A program made the translations under genes and the position numbers. A stretch of 19,218 bases of DNA from DASSKF01 sp035690725 (GTDB lineage: Bacteria > Actinomycetota > Actinomycetes > Actinomycetales > Dermatophilaceae): contig DASSKF010000249.1 of the NCBI GenBank assembly GCA_035690725.1, forward strand, positions 1-19,218. Reading direction: 5' to 3'. The notes beneath the pieces were generated by a model. The model searched no databases, was not told the origin of the DNA, and was given only the letters and a program-made list of their open reading frames with translations. Positions 1 to 7,735 of the stretch are shown here, piece after piece (the first letter of the stretch is position 1; each line of letters begins with the position of its first letter).

Positions 1-352
1 CGACCTGCTGTTCGGCTCCGAACGAGGGGGACCGCTGCGGGTACGCAACATGCGTCGCGACTGGTTCGACGCGGCGGCCGTCGCGGCCGGCGTCCCCGGC
101 CTGACGCCACACGAGCTCAGGCACACGGCCGCCTCGATGGCGGTGAGCGCCGGGGCCAGCGTGCTGGCGCTCCAGCGGATGCTCGGGCACGACAAGCCGA
201 GCACGACGCTCGACGTCTACAGCGACCTCTTCGACGAGGACCTGGACGACGTGGCGCACCGGTTGAGCGAGGCCAGGGCTCGCACTCGTGAGGCCAAAAC
301 AAGGCCAACCGCAGCATCGGAGGCCTCGCCGCCGGCGTCTGCAGGCCCCTGA
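1..352 (+). CDS. Tyrosine recombinase (integrase), C-terminal part, cut by the window edge
   Basis: Codons are in frame from base 2 and run to a TGA at 350-352, giving about 116 residues of a site-specific recombinase. The catalytic domain is clear: HELRHTAAS supplies the H-x-x-R pair (bases about 110-136), LGHD the second conserved His (about 184), and TTLDVYSDLF the Tyr nucleophile region (about 208-237). The first catalytic Arg and the N-terminal DNA-binding domains lie left of the window, so intactness cannot be judged. The last ~25 residues are a low-complexity Ala/Pro/Ser tail. The gene ends 16 bp from the 3' end of a tRNA-Arg gene on the opposite strand, the layout expected when an element has integrated into a tRNA 3' end. 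Its substrate is therefore probably that tRNA attachment site (inference). A prophage or an actinobacterial integrative conjugative element are both possible; the cargo is outside the window. Confidence 0.9.
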   Translation, partial: DLLFGSERGGPLRVRNMRRDWFDAAAVAAGVPGLTPHELRHTAASMAVSAGASVLALQRMLGHDKPSTTLDVYSDLFDEDLDDVAHRLSEARARTREAKTRPTAASEASPPASAGP

Positions 353-365
353 CCTGCGGTTTTGT
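341..365 (+). terminator. Weak terminator-like hairpin after the recombinase
   Basis: GCAGG and CCTGC (341-345 and 353-357) pair around a 7-nt loop and are followed shortly by TTTTG. The hairpin overlaps the recombinase stop codon and sits between the convergent recombinase and tRNA genes. The stem is only 5 bp, so this is tentative. Confidence 0.3.
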
Positions 366-395
366 CGGTGCCCCCGGCAGGATTCGAACCTGCGA
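365..395. other. Probable attachment-site junction (att) in the tRNA-Arg 3' end
   Basis: Integrases that use tRNA genes usually recombine within the T-arm and 3' end, leaving the tRNA intact at one junction and a copy of its 3' end at the other. Here the intact tRNA 3' half lies against the 3' end of an integrase gene. The exact core cannot be defined because the second att copy is outside the window; I found no second copy of the tRNA 3' end within it. Confidence 0.5.
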
Positions 396-441
396 CACCC
401 GCTTTAGGAGAGCGGTGCTCTATCCCCTGAGCTACGAGGGC
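369..441 (-). tRNA. tRNA-Arg, anticodon CCU
   Basis: Read on the minus strand, the 73-nt gene folds into a complete cloverleaf. The acceptor stem is GCCCTCG with CGGGGGC (one T-G pair). The D arm is GCTC/GAGC, the anticodon stem CCGCT/AGCGG with loop CTCCTAA, and the T arm GCAGG/CCTGC around TTCGAAT. Loop positions 34-36 read CCT, which decodes AGG (Arg). The CCA end is not encoded. A possible -10 box (CAGAAT) lies on the minus strand at 476-471. The 3' end faces the stop codon of a tyrosine recombinase 16 bp away, so this tRNA is the likely attachment site of an integrated element. Confidence 0.97.
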
Positions 442-470
442 GCGGCGCTCCGGCAGGAGCCCCGCGACCC

Positions 471-476
471 ATTCTG
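471..476 (-). promoter_or_regulatory. Possible -10 box of the tRNA-Arg gene
   Basis: The minus-strand hexamer CAGAAT matches TATAAT at four positions, including A2 and T6, and would start transcription about 20 nt before the mature tRNA. No convincing -35 is visible. Confidence 0.35.
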
Positions 477-536
477 GCAGGGCACTGCTCGCGGGGGCCG
501 CTCGGACCCGAACGGCTGTGGCGGGTCCGGACCGGT

Positions 537-563
537 TGTTCCCGGGTCGTGACCCCGGGAACA
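537..563. repeat. 10-bp perfect inverted repeat between tRNA-Arg and the small-protein gene
   Basis: TGTTCCCGGG (537-546) and CCCGGGAACA (554-563) are exact reverse complements around a 7-nt spacer. The element lies just upstream of the predicted -10 box of the 76-aa protein gene, so it could be an operator for that gene or an RNA hairpin. No function is known. Confidence 0.5.
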
Positions 564-586
564 GGCCGCCTCCGACGGCACGGGGC

Positions 587-592
587 TACCGT
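587..592 (+). promoter_or_regulatory. Likely -10 box of the 76-aa protein gene
   Basis: TACCGT fits the actinobacterial TANNNT pattern and would give a short leader of about 18 nt containing the Shine-Dalgarno sequence before the ATG at 617. No good -35 is seen. Confidence 0.4.
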
Positions 593-616
593 GGTGGCAG
601 GCGGAAGGAGACGGTC

Positions 617-847
617 ATGAGCTGGAGTCCCTTCATCGAGGCCTTCAACCCGGGCTACAAGCACACGGTCGAAGAGCAGCGGCGCAAGCAGGTCGAGGCA
701 CAGATCCCGGGTTCCGGGGGCAACCCACTGGGTGTCGACCTCGACAAGGGCATCGTCCGGATCACCCTGCCGCCGAAGGACGGAGACACCGAGGCCGAGT
801 CCCCGGAGGCGGCCGGTTCGCAGGACGACGAGCCACTCGGGGACTGA
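617..847 (+). CDS. Small conserved actinobacterial protein of unknown function (DUF6191-like)
   Basis: This 76-residue protein starts at ATG 617, supported by a strong Shine-Dalgarno (GGAAGGAG) 6 nt upstream. An ATG further upstream at 518 would ignore that site and run through the promoter region. The N-terminal half (FIEAFNPGYKHTVEEQRRKQ) resembles short actinobacterial proteins with an F-x-P-G-x-K-H-T-x-E-E core, which I recall as DUF6191. The middle has a short beta-like segment (GVDLDKGIVRITLP), and the last ~25 residues are acidic and probably disordered. There is no signal peptide, membrane segment or metal site. Function is unknown. It lies 87 bp before the MFS gene on the same strand, but that gene appears to have its own promoter. 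Family assignment is from memory of the motif. Confidence 0.8.
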   Translation: MSWSPFIEAFNPGYKHTVEEQRRKQVEAQIPGSGGNPLGVDLDKGIVRITLPPKDGDTEAESPEAAGSQDDEPLGD

Positions 848-922
848 CGAGGGACCCGCCGAGCCCACCCCCGTCGCGGAGCGCGACACCGAGGCGAGGT
901 GAGCCCGAAGGTGCGTGACCGG

Positions 923-928
923 CATACT
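923..928 (+). promoter_or_regulatory. -10 box for a leaderless MFS transcript
   Basis: CATACT is followed by exactly 6 nt and then ATG at 935. This places the transcription start at or next to the A of the start codon, and no Shine-Dalgarno precedes that ATG. Confidence 0.5.
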
Positions 929-934
929 GCCCTG

Positions 935-2218
935 ATGCAGGAGACGGCACTGGGGGACCGGTCACAGCGCGGCGTCGTGGACCGGGGCGCGATCCAGCGA
1001 CGCACCGTCTCCTCCCTGGTGGGCAGCCAGATGCTCGGCGGCATCGGGGTGGCGAGCGGCATCGCCGTCGGCAGCATCCTGGCGGAGCAGATCGTCGGGA
1101 CCGCGGAGCTCGCTGGCCTCGCGAACACCGCCCAGGTGCTGGGAGCGGCCCTCATCACCGTCCCGATGGCGCGCCTCATGGCCGCTCGTGGGCGCCGGAC
1201 CGGCCTGGTCGCGGGCTACGCCTGCGGCACCCTGGGGGCGGCGCTCGCGATCTGGGCGGGCGTCGTGTCCAGCTTCGCCCTGCTGCTGGTGGGCACCGCC
1301 CTGTTCGGCGCCGCGACGACCTCCAACAGCCAGGCGCGGTATGCCGCCACCGACCTTGCCGAGCCCACGCGCCGTGGCCGTGCCCTCAGCCTCGTCGTCT
1401 GGGCGACCACCGTGGGCGCCGTGCTCGGTCCGAACCTGCTCGGTCCGGCCGGCCGCCTCGGCGAGCTGGTCGGCATCCCGGCACTCGTGGGGCCGTTCCT
1501 CGTCAGCATGGCCGGCTTCGTCCTAGCCGGCCTGCTGCTGTGGTCCCGGATGCGGCCGGACCCCCTGCTCACGGCACAGCGGCTGTCGAGCAGGGCGGGG
1601 GAGCCGGCGCAGCCCCACGGGACGCTGCGGCGGGCGCTGGGAGTGATCCGCCGCAGCCGGGGCGCCCTCGTCGGCGTGGCCGCCGTGGCGGTCGGCCACA
1701 CCGTGATGGTGGGCGTGATGGTGATGACGCCGCTGCAGATGCACCACGGCGGCGCCTCGCTGCGGCTGGTCGGCTTCGTGATCAGCGTGCACATCCTGGG
1801 CATGTACGCCCTCTCCCCGGTCACCGGCTGGCTGGCGGACCGAATCGGGACGCGGCCGGTCATCGTCCTCGGCTCGGTGGTCCTCGTCGCCGCGACGCTC
1901 CTCGCCGGTCGGTCGCCGACCGGGTGGTCGTCGGGGCTCACGGTCGCCCTGTTCCTGCTGGGGCTGGGCTGGTCCTGCACGCTCGTCGCCGGCTCCACGC
2001 TGCTGTCGAACTCGGTGCCGCTCGCGGAACGGCCCGGAGTGCAGGGCGCCTCGGACCTGGTGATGGGGCTGTGCGCGGCGGCCGGCGGCGCGCTCGCGGG
2101 AGTCGTCGTCGGGGGCTGGGGGTTCGGCTGGCTCGGGCTCATCGCGGCCCTGCTGGCCGTCCTGCTCGGAGCGGTGACGGTGCTGGCGGGCGGTCGGCGC
2201 GGCTCGGCGGCCTACTGA
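935..2218 (+). CDS. MFS transporter (multidrug/metabolite exporter type)
   Basis: A 427-residue protein from ATG 935; a GTG at 899 would add 12 residues. I prefer 935 because a -10-like CATACT sits 6 nt before it and the extra N-terminus looks unlike coding sequence. The protein has about 12 hydrophobic segments in two halves, the length and layout of the major facilitator superfamily. The loop after TM2 (RLMAARGRRTG) and the equivalent loop in the second half (GWLADRIGTRP) match MFS motif A, which gates the conformational switch. A polar central loop (about residues 205-245, rich in Arg, Ser and Gly) separates the halves. Substrate cannot be read from the sequence; homologues are usually annotated as proton-driven drug or metabolite exporters. 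It probably forms its own transcription unit. Confidence 0.9.
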   Translation: MQETALGDRSQRGVVDRGAIQRRTVSSLVGSQMLGGIGVASGIAVGSILAEQIVGTAELAGLANTAQVLGAALITVPMARLMAARGRRTGLVAGYACGTLGAALAIWAGVVSSFALLLVGTALFGAATTSNSQARYAATDLAEPTRRGRALSLVVWATTVGAVLGPNLLGPAGRLGELVGIPALVGPFLVSMAGFVLAGLLLWSRMRPDPLLTAQRLSSRAGEPAQPHGTLRRALGVIRRSRGALVGVAAVAVGHTVMVGVMVMTPLQMHHGGASLRLVGFVISVHILGMYALSPVTGWLADRIGTRPVIVLGSVVLVAATLLAGRSPTGWSSGLTVALFLLGLGWSCTLVAGSTLLSNSVPLAERPGVQGASDLVMGLCAAAGGALAGVVVGGWGFGWLGLIAALLAVLLGAVTVLAGGRRGSAAY

Positions 2219-2309
2219 CAGGGACCGTCCTCGTCCTTCACCGGCCGGCGGGGCGGGACCCGGTCGTCCACACGCCGGAGCGGTGCGCGCGAGCCGGTGA
2301 CGCGACGGC

Positions 2310-2315
2310 TAGCCT
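2310..2315 (+). promoter_or_regulatory. -10 box for a leaderless helicase transcript
   Basis: TAGCCT lies 6 nt before the second of two adjacent GTG codons (2322) and only 3 nt before the first (2319). The spacing matches five other genes here and favours 2322 as the start. Confidence 0.55.
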
Positions 2316-2321
2316 GCCGTG

Positions 2322-5300
2322 GTGAGCAGTGACCCACACATCCCGTCGACGGCCGACTCCCGGTCCGACCGCGTGGCCACCGCCGTGCGCGGCTGGCAGC
2401 GCCACCTCGTCGACCTCGGGGGTCGCAACACGCTGCTGTGGTTCCGCGACCTGTCGTCCGGCGCCCTCGACCTGAGCACCGCCCACCCCGGGGGACTGGC
2501 GATGCTGCTGGCCGGGCGCCCCACCCGGCTGTCGGACCTGGTGCGTGAGCCCGCCGCCCTCGAGGAGGCGCGCAGACGCGCCCGGGCGATCCGCGCCAAG
2601 ACGGTGGAGCTGGACGAGGAGCGCGGGCTGCCGGGCGGCTTCATCGCCATCGGCATGGCGACGTGGGAGCTGCCCGGCCTCAACCGCTCCCCGGCCGCGC
2701 CCGTGCTGTTGCGCACCTGCACCCTGCGCCCGATCGGGCCCACGGAGCACGACTTCGACGTCGACCTCGGTGACCACCCCCAGGTCAACCCCGTCCTGGT
2801 CCACTACCTGCGTTCCGAGCAGGGCATCGAGATCGACGCGGACGCGCTCGCCGACCGGGCCGCGACCGGGCACGGCTTCGACCCGCAGCCGGTCTTCGCC
2901 GAGCTGAACCGCGCGTGCCGGCGGGTCCCCGGGTTCCGGATCGCCCAGCGGCTGGTCATCAGCACCTTCTCCTGGGCCAAGCTGCCCATGGTGGCCGACC
3001 TCGCCGCCCATGGCGCTGAGATCGGTGACCACGACATCGTCGCGGCCCTCGCCGGTGACCGCGCCGCGCAGCAGACGGTGCACCGTCCTGCTCCGGCGTT
3101 CGTCCCCGACCAGGACCCGAGCCACGAGCAGCTCGTGCTCGACGCGGACGCAGCCCAACAGGCGGCCGTCGAGGCGGTCCGCAGTGGCAGCAACCTCGTC
3201 GTGCACGGTGCGCCGGGTACCGGCAAGAGCCAGACCATCACCAACCTCGTCGCCGGGCTCGTGGCCGACGGCAAGCGGGTCCTTGTCGTCTCCGAGAAGC
3301 GGGCCGCCCTGGACACCGTCGTCGGGCGGCTGCAACGGCTGTCCTTGGGCCACCTCGTCCTCGACCCCCGCCCCGGCACCGCCCGGCACGAGCAGGCCCT
3401 CACGGCCGTCGGTGCCCGGCTCGACCCCGCCCGCGGACAGTCCGCCACCGACGCCAGCGAGGTGGTCCGCACCCTCGTCGACCGCCGCAGGCAGCTCGTC
3501 GAGCACTGCCAGGCCCAGCACCGGGCCCGGGAGCCGTGGGGCGTCAGCGCCTTCGACGCCCAGGTCGCCCTGTCCCTGCTCGGGGCCCGCCCCCGCCCGC
3601 CGGTGTCCCGGGTGCGCCTGCGCGGCGACACGCTGCGTGCCACGTCACGGGAGCGGATGGACCAGCTCGGGCGCAAGCTCGCCGAGGCGGGCAAGCTCGA
3701 GGCGTGGCCCGCCGACCGGACCGTCGACCCGTGGTACGGCGCCCGCATCACCAGCGACGAAGAGGCCGAGCAGGCGCTGGACATCGCCCGTCGGCTCGGC
3801 ACCGGCGGGGCGCTGCGACACACGGCGGAGACGATGGACCGGCTGCTCAGCGACACCGGGCTCCCCGAGTCCACCTGCCCCTCCGACTGGGAGCGAGCCC
3901 TCGGGCTGATGGTCCGGGCACGCGAGGTCCTCGACGTCTTCACGTCCGACGTCTTCGACGCACCGCTGGACGCCCTGGTCGACGCGACGGCGACCCCCGA
4001 GCAGCGGCGCTCCGAGGGCACCGGCCAGGGCGCCATCGAGCGGATGCGGCTGCGGCGCCAGGCACGGGCGCTGGTGCGCCCCGGCCCCCGTCCGGCCGAC
4101 CTGCACGAGCAGCTCGTGCGCGCCCGCGACCTGCGCCGCGACTGGCTGCAGCTCGCGGGAGCCGGTTCCCGACCCACCGCCCCCGAGGTGCTCGAGGAGG
4201 CCCAGCGGGTCCACGAGCCGGTCGCCGACGACCTGGACTGGCTCTCCGAGCGACTCGGCGCGACTGCCGGGGGCGGCGAGTTCGCGAACCTGGCCCTGGA
4301 GCGGCTGCAGCGCCGCCTGATCGAGCTCGAGGAGCAGGCGGGCCGGCTCGCGGTCGTGCCGCGGGTCATCGGCACCCTCGACGAGCTGCGGGAGGCGGGT
4401 CTGGGTGAGCTCGTCGACGACCTCGCCGGCCGGCGGGTCGGCGTGGACCAGGTGCCCGCCGAGGTCGAGTTCGTCTGGTGGGCATCGCTGCTCGCCCACA
4501 TCGCCGAGGAGGACTCGGACTACGGCCACCACGACGGCGAGGAGCTGCGGCAGGTCGCTGAGGAGTTCGTGCACGCCGACCACGCCCACCTCGACGCCGC
4601 CGTCGACCGGGTTCGTGACGCCGCAGCGAACCGGCTGGCGGAGGCCGTCGAAACCCATCCCGACCAGGCCGAGCTGGTGCGTGCCACGGCCGGTCCCGGC
4701 CGGGGCCCGACCCTTGACCAGCTGGTGCGGCAGGCCGCGGATGTCCTGTTCGCGGCCCGCCCGTGCTGGGTGGCCAGTCCGCTCACCGTCGCGTCCGTCC
4801 TGCCGCCGGGTCGCTGGTTCGACGTCGTCGTGGTCGACGAGGCTTCGCAGGTCGCCACCGCCAGGGCGGTCTCGGCCGTCGCCCGCGGCAGGCAGCTGGT
4901 CGTGTTCGGCGACGAGCACCAGCTGGCCCCCAGCGCCTTCACCACCACCGCCGGCGAGGACGCGCCGCGCGAGGACGGCCGTCCCTCCTCGCTGCTCACC
5001 GCGGCCACCGCTCTCTTCCCCGAGGTCCGCCTGCGCTGGCACTACCGCTCCATGGACGAGCGGCTCTTCGCGCTCGCCAACGACGCGGTCTACGACGGCG
5101 CGCTCGTCACGTTCCCCGGGGCGCTCGGCGAGGAGCCGGTGCGGTTCGTCCAGGTGAACGGCTCCTCGCCGGTGGACGAGGACGGTGAGCCGATCGAGAC
5201 CACCGCCGCGGAGGTCAACCGGGTCGTCGAGCTGGTTCTCGACCACGCTCGGCACCGGCCGCACGAGTCCCTCGGCGTCGTCACCCTCACCGAGCGGCAC

Positions 5301-6353
5301 GCGGCGAGGGTGGCCGAGGCCCTGCAGAAGGCGCTGACCTACGCGGCGGACGCCGCGGCCTTCTTCCACCACGACGCGCCGGAGCGGTTCTTCGTCAAGC
5401 CCGCCGAGCGGGTGCAGGGCGAGGACCGCGACGCCGTCATCCTCTCGGTCGGCTACGGCACCACGCCGCACGGCAGGGTCCTGCATCGCTTCGGTGCGCT
5501 GAGCACGGACGCCGGCGTGCCGCTGCTGACCGTGGCCGCCACCCGGGCGCGCCGCCGGCTGACCGTCGTGTGCGCCTTCCCGTCCCAGGACCTGGACCCC
5601 GAGCGGCTGCGCGGCCCCGGCCCGCGGCTGCTGCGCCGGCTGCTGTCGTATGCCGAGCACGGGGGCTCCCTGCCCGGCACGGGCACCGGCACCGGAGACG
5701 AGGAGCAGCCGTCGGAGGGGCCGAAGGTCCCGGTGCACCCGATGGTCGACGAGTTGGCCAAGCGGCTGCGGGCGGAGGGCCTCACCGTGCACCAGGATGT
5801 CGGCCGCTCGACCCGACCCATCGACCTGACCGTCGAGGACCCCCGCCAGCAAGGCCGCTCCATCGTCGCGATCGAGACGGACGGCCCGGCCTACGGCGAC
5901 ATGGCGAGCACCCGGGAGCGGGACCGGCTCCGCCCCGAGCAGCTGCGTCGGCGGGGATGGCAGTACCTGCGCGTCTGGACCACGGACATCTTCCGTGACC
6001 CCGCTCGCGACGTCGCCCGAGTCACCGCCGCCGTCTGGGAGGCGTCCAACGCCGCCGCCGACGTGGACGGGCTGGCCAGCGCCGGCCTCCCGACCGGTGT
6101 CCTCCCCGGAACGGGCGGAGCCGACGACAGCCCCGAGCAGCCGCACGAGGCGGGAGCGCCGTCGGAGCAGGACGCGGGCACCTCCGCGTCCGGTGGCTCG
6201 GCCCGGCGCGGAAAGTCGAAGGGCAAGCGCCGGCGGCGGTTCCGTCGCCCTGAGCAGACCAGCGACGACACCGACCAGGGCTGGGGCGAGCGCGCCGACG
6301 AGGACGCGCACGACCGCTGGCTCGAGGAGCAGCGGCCGCCGCACTGGGGCTGA
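2322..6353 (+). CDS. DUF4011 / SF1 helicase / Vsr-like nuclease fusion protein
   Basis: This 1343-residue protein has three parts. Residues about 15-190 look like the DUF4011 domain (RGWQRHLVDLGGRNTLLWF). A superfamily 1 helicase core follows, with Walker A GAPGTGKS at 296-303, DEASQ (motif II) at 839-843, GDEHQLAP (motif III) at 863-870 and the W-H-Y-R-S motif at 906-910. A long charged, helical insertion (about 380-790) separates the ATPase halves. Residues about 1140-1235 form a PD-(D/E)xK/Vsr-like nuclease of the REase_MTES_1575 type, with candidate acidic residues D1168 (PIDL), E1185 and D1187 (IETDG) and RVWTTDIFRD near W1219. The last ~100 residues are basic and disordered, ending in WLEEQRPPHW. 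It probably unwinds and cleaves nucleic acid. As I recall, DUF4011-helicase-Vsr proteins include a single-gene antiphage system (Hhe), but related proteins also occur widely in actinobacterial chromosomes, so a repair role is possible. Confidence 0.92.
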   Translation: MSSDPHIPSTADSRSDRVATAVRGWQRHLVDLGGRNTLLWFRDLSSGALDLSTAHPGGLAMLLAGRPTRLSDLVREPAALEEARRRARAIRAKTVELDEERGLPGGFIAIGMATWELPGLNRSPAAPVLLRTCTLRPIGPTEHDFDVDLGDHPQVNPVLVHYLRSEQGIEIDADALADRAATGHGFDPQPVFAELNRACRRVPGFRIAQRLVISTFSWAKLPMVADLAAHGAEIGDHDIVAALAGDRAAQQTVHRPAPAFVPDQDPSHEQLVLDADAAQQAAVEAVRSGSNLVVHGAPGTGKSQTITNLVAGLVADGKRVLVVSEKRAALDTVVGRLQRLSLGHLVLDPRPGTARHEQALTAVGARLDPARGQSATDASEVVRTLVDRRRQLVEHCQAQHRAREPWGVSAFDAQVALSLLGARPRPPVSRVRLRGDTLRATSRERMDQLGRKLAEAGKLEAWPADRTVDPWYGARITSDEEAEQALDIARRLGTGGALRHTAETMDRLLSDTGLPESTCPSDWERALGLMVRAREVLDVFTSDVFDAPLDALVDATATPEQRRSEGTGQGAIERMRLRRQARALVRPGPRPADLHEQLVRARDLRRDWLQLAGAGSRPTAPEVLEEAQRVHEPVADDLDWLSERLGATAGGGEFANLALERLQRRLIELEEQAGRLAVVPRVIGTLDELREAGLGELVDDLAGRRVGVDQVPAEVEFVWWASLLAHIAEEDSDYGHHDGEELRQVAEEFVHADHAHLDAAVDRVRDAAANRLAEAVETHPDQAELVRATAGPGRGPTLDQLVRQAADVLFAARPCWVASPLTVASVLPPGRWFDVVVVDEASQVATARAVSAVARGRQLVVFGDEHQLAPSAFTTTAGEDAPREDGRPSSLLTAATALFPEVRLRWHYRSMDERLFALANDAVYDGALVTFPGALGEEPVRFVQVNGSSPVDEDGEPIETTAAEVNRVVELVLDHARHRPHESLGVVTLTERHAARVAEALQKALTYAADAAAFFHHDAPERFFVKPAERVQGEDRDAVILSVGYGTTPHGRVLHRFGALSTDAGVPLLTVAATRARRRLTVVCAFPSQDLDPERLRGPGPRLLRRLLSYAEHGGSLPGTGTGTGDEEQPSEGPKVPVHPMVDELAKRLRAEGLTVHQDVGRSTRPIDLTVEDPRQQGRSIVAIETDGPAYGDMASTRERDRLRPEQLRRRGWQYLRVWTTDIFRDPARDVARVTAAVWEASNAAADVDGLASAGLPTGVLPGTGGADDSPEQPHEAGAPSEQDAGTSASGGSARRGKSKGKRRRRFRRPEQTSDDTDQGWGERADEDAHDRWLEEQRPPHWG

Positions 6354-6360
6354 CCGGCCC

Positions 6361-6435
6361 GTGCGCCATCCCCGAGATCGGGCCAGGGGTGCGGTCGGTG
6401 GTGGCGGCGGCGTGCGCCATCCCCGAGACCGGGCC
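6361..6435. repeat. Pair of 24-nt direct repeats in the convergent gap
   Basis: Two copies beginning GTGCGCCATCCCCGAGA and ending CGGGCC lie at 6361-6384 and 6412-6435, differing at one base. Each contains a short self-complementary core (CCCGA..TCGGG in the first). They fill most of the gap between the convergent helicase and exporter genes and may act as paired terminators or belong to a dispersed intergenic repeat family. Confidence 0.7.
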
Positions 6436-6450
6436 GGCCGGTCCCCGGTC
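6427..6450 (-). terminator. Terminator-like hairpin after the exporter gene
   Basis: GACCGGG (6427-6433) pairs with CCCGGTC (6444-6450) over a 10-nt GC-rich loop, 4 nt beyond the minus-strand stop codon at 6455. There is no U tract, as is common for actinobacterial terminators. Confidence 0.45.
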
Positions 6451-6454
6451 GACC

Positions 6455-7705
6455 TCAGATGTCGAGGGCGAGGCGGCGCCGGCGGTCGAGGAGCCGTTCC
6501 GCGGCGCGGCCGAAGGTTGAGCCGACCAGGACCCCGAGGGCGATCGCGACGATCACGACGACGGCAGCCACGGCCACCCGGGCCCCGTCGCCGGGGGCGA
6601 CGGCGAGCCGGGTGGTCCCGAGCAGGCCCAGGCTTCCCGGGACGAGGAGCCAGAAGGACGGGAGGAAGACGACCATCAGCGGTGGGCCGCTGGCGATGCG
6701 TTGCACGACGGTCGCGACGAACGCGGCCACGATGCCGCCGAGCAGGCCGCCCAGGGGTGCGCCCTGCACGGCCTGCCCACCGAGCTGGGCGCCGAGGGTG
6801 AGCAGCAGCACGAGCCACACCCACGGCAGCGCCCCGCGTGGGGCGGACACGTTGTAGCAGACGCCGATGCCGACGAGCAGCACGCCCAACCACGGGGCCC
6901 ACCAGCCGAGCTCGGCCGCCCGCACGTTCGCGAGCGCGTCCGGGCCGACCCCGACCACGCGGGCGGCGCCCAGCACGCCGAGGGTGAACAGCAGCAGCTG
7001 CACCAGTCCGTAGGTGAGGCGGGAGGAGCCGGCGACCATGGCGCCCGCCGCCAGTTCGGACATGCCGGTGACGAGCAGGGACCCGGGCAGCAGGACGGCG
7101 ATCGAGCCGAGCATCGTGCGCAGCGGGCCCTCCACGAGACCCGCCTCTCCGAGCAGCAGCACGCCGACCGCGACCAGGAACGCCGCGACGATCGGGAGCA
7201 GGGTGCGCAGCAGCGTGGACCGTCCCGACAGCACCATGAGCGTGCTGGTCACCCCGGCACCGAGCGCGGAGACCACGATGCTGGAGGTGGCCGGCTGCAG
7301 GATGAGCGCGATGCCGGCGCCGACCAGCACCAGTGCGGGAGCCGAGACCCACACGGGGACGCGGGATGGGCGCTGGAGGATCTCGTCGATCCGGGTGACC
7401 GCCTGCTGGGCGGTGATGCGGCCGTCGACGAGGGCGTCGGGGAGCCGTTCGACCTCGTCGAGCTGGTCGAAGCGCAGTGCGGGACCGACCTGCTGGAAGG
7501 CCGCCGAGGACCCGGGGCCGAGGGTGACGAAGACACCGGTCGGCGCGGCAGCGACCTGGACGGCCGGGGCGCCGAGGGCGGTACCGACGAGCTGCAGCTC
7601 GAGCTCGGTGTCGTGGACGCTGCGGCCGCCGGCGAGCAGTGCCGCCCCGAGGTGGAGCAGGCAGCGGCGCAGCAGCTGCGCGTCGGCGGCGGGTGGCTCG
7701 GTCAT
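6455..7705 (-). CDS. Threonine/serine exporter family protein (ThrE-like)
   Basis: A 416-residue membrane protein starting at ATG 7705; the start fits the family N-terminus, though no clear ribosome-binding site precedes it. The soluble N-terminal ~110 residues carry the family signature LLHLGAALLAGGRSVHDTE, and the rest has about ten hydrophobic segments. This corresponds to the two ThrE modules (DUF1212-like N-half and DUF3815-like C-half) joined in one chain, as in Corynebacterium ThrE. Family members export L-threonine and L-serine by proton exchange, but many actinobacterial paralogues have untested substrates, so the specific substrate is an inference. It lies 122 bp downstream of mscL on the same strand, separated from it by a perfect 38-nt palindrome that may terminate most mscL transcription. 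It ends convergently with the helicase gene. Confidence 0.88.
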   Translation of the reverse strand: MTEPPAADAQLLRRCLLHLGAALLAGGRSVHDTELELQLVGTALGAPAVQVAAAPTGVFVTLGPGSSAAFQQVGPALRFDQLDEVERLPDALVDGRITAQQAVTRIDEILQRPSRVPVWVSAPALVLVGAGIALILQPATSSIVVSALGAGVTSTLMVLSGRSTLLRTLLPIVAAFLVAVGVLLLGEAGLVEGPLRTMLGSIAVLLPGSLLVTGMSELAAGAMVAGSSRLTYGLVQLLLFTLGVLGAARVVGVGPDALANVRAAELGWWAPWLGVLLVGIGVCYNVSAPRGALPWVWLVLLLTLGAQLGGQAVQGAPLGGLLGGIVAAFVATVVQRIASGPPLMVVFLPSFWLLVPGSLGLLGTTRLAVAPGDGARVAVAAVVVIVAIALGVLVGSTFGRAAERLLDRRRRLALDI

Positions 7706-7735
7706 GTTGGTGCGGGGACGATCAGGGGAGCACGA

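Noticed and set aside
899..934. Upstream GTG start for the MFS transporter
   Set aside because: No Shine-Dalgarno precedes it, and the -10-like CATACT with 6-nt spacing points to ATG 935. It remains possible.
2322..6353. Helicase-nuclease as cargo of the integrated element at tRNA-Arg
   Set aside because: The tRNA is intact and the recombinase lies on its left side, so the element should extend leftwards. The helicase lies on the opposite side, with base composition like its neighbours.
3645..7352. Very long open frame on the minus strand opposite the helicase
   Set aside because: It is the antisense shadow of strongly supported genes in GC-rich DNA. Its translation is low-complexity Arg/Gly/Ala/Val without family motifs, and it spans two real genes.
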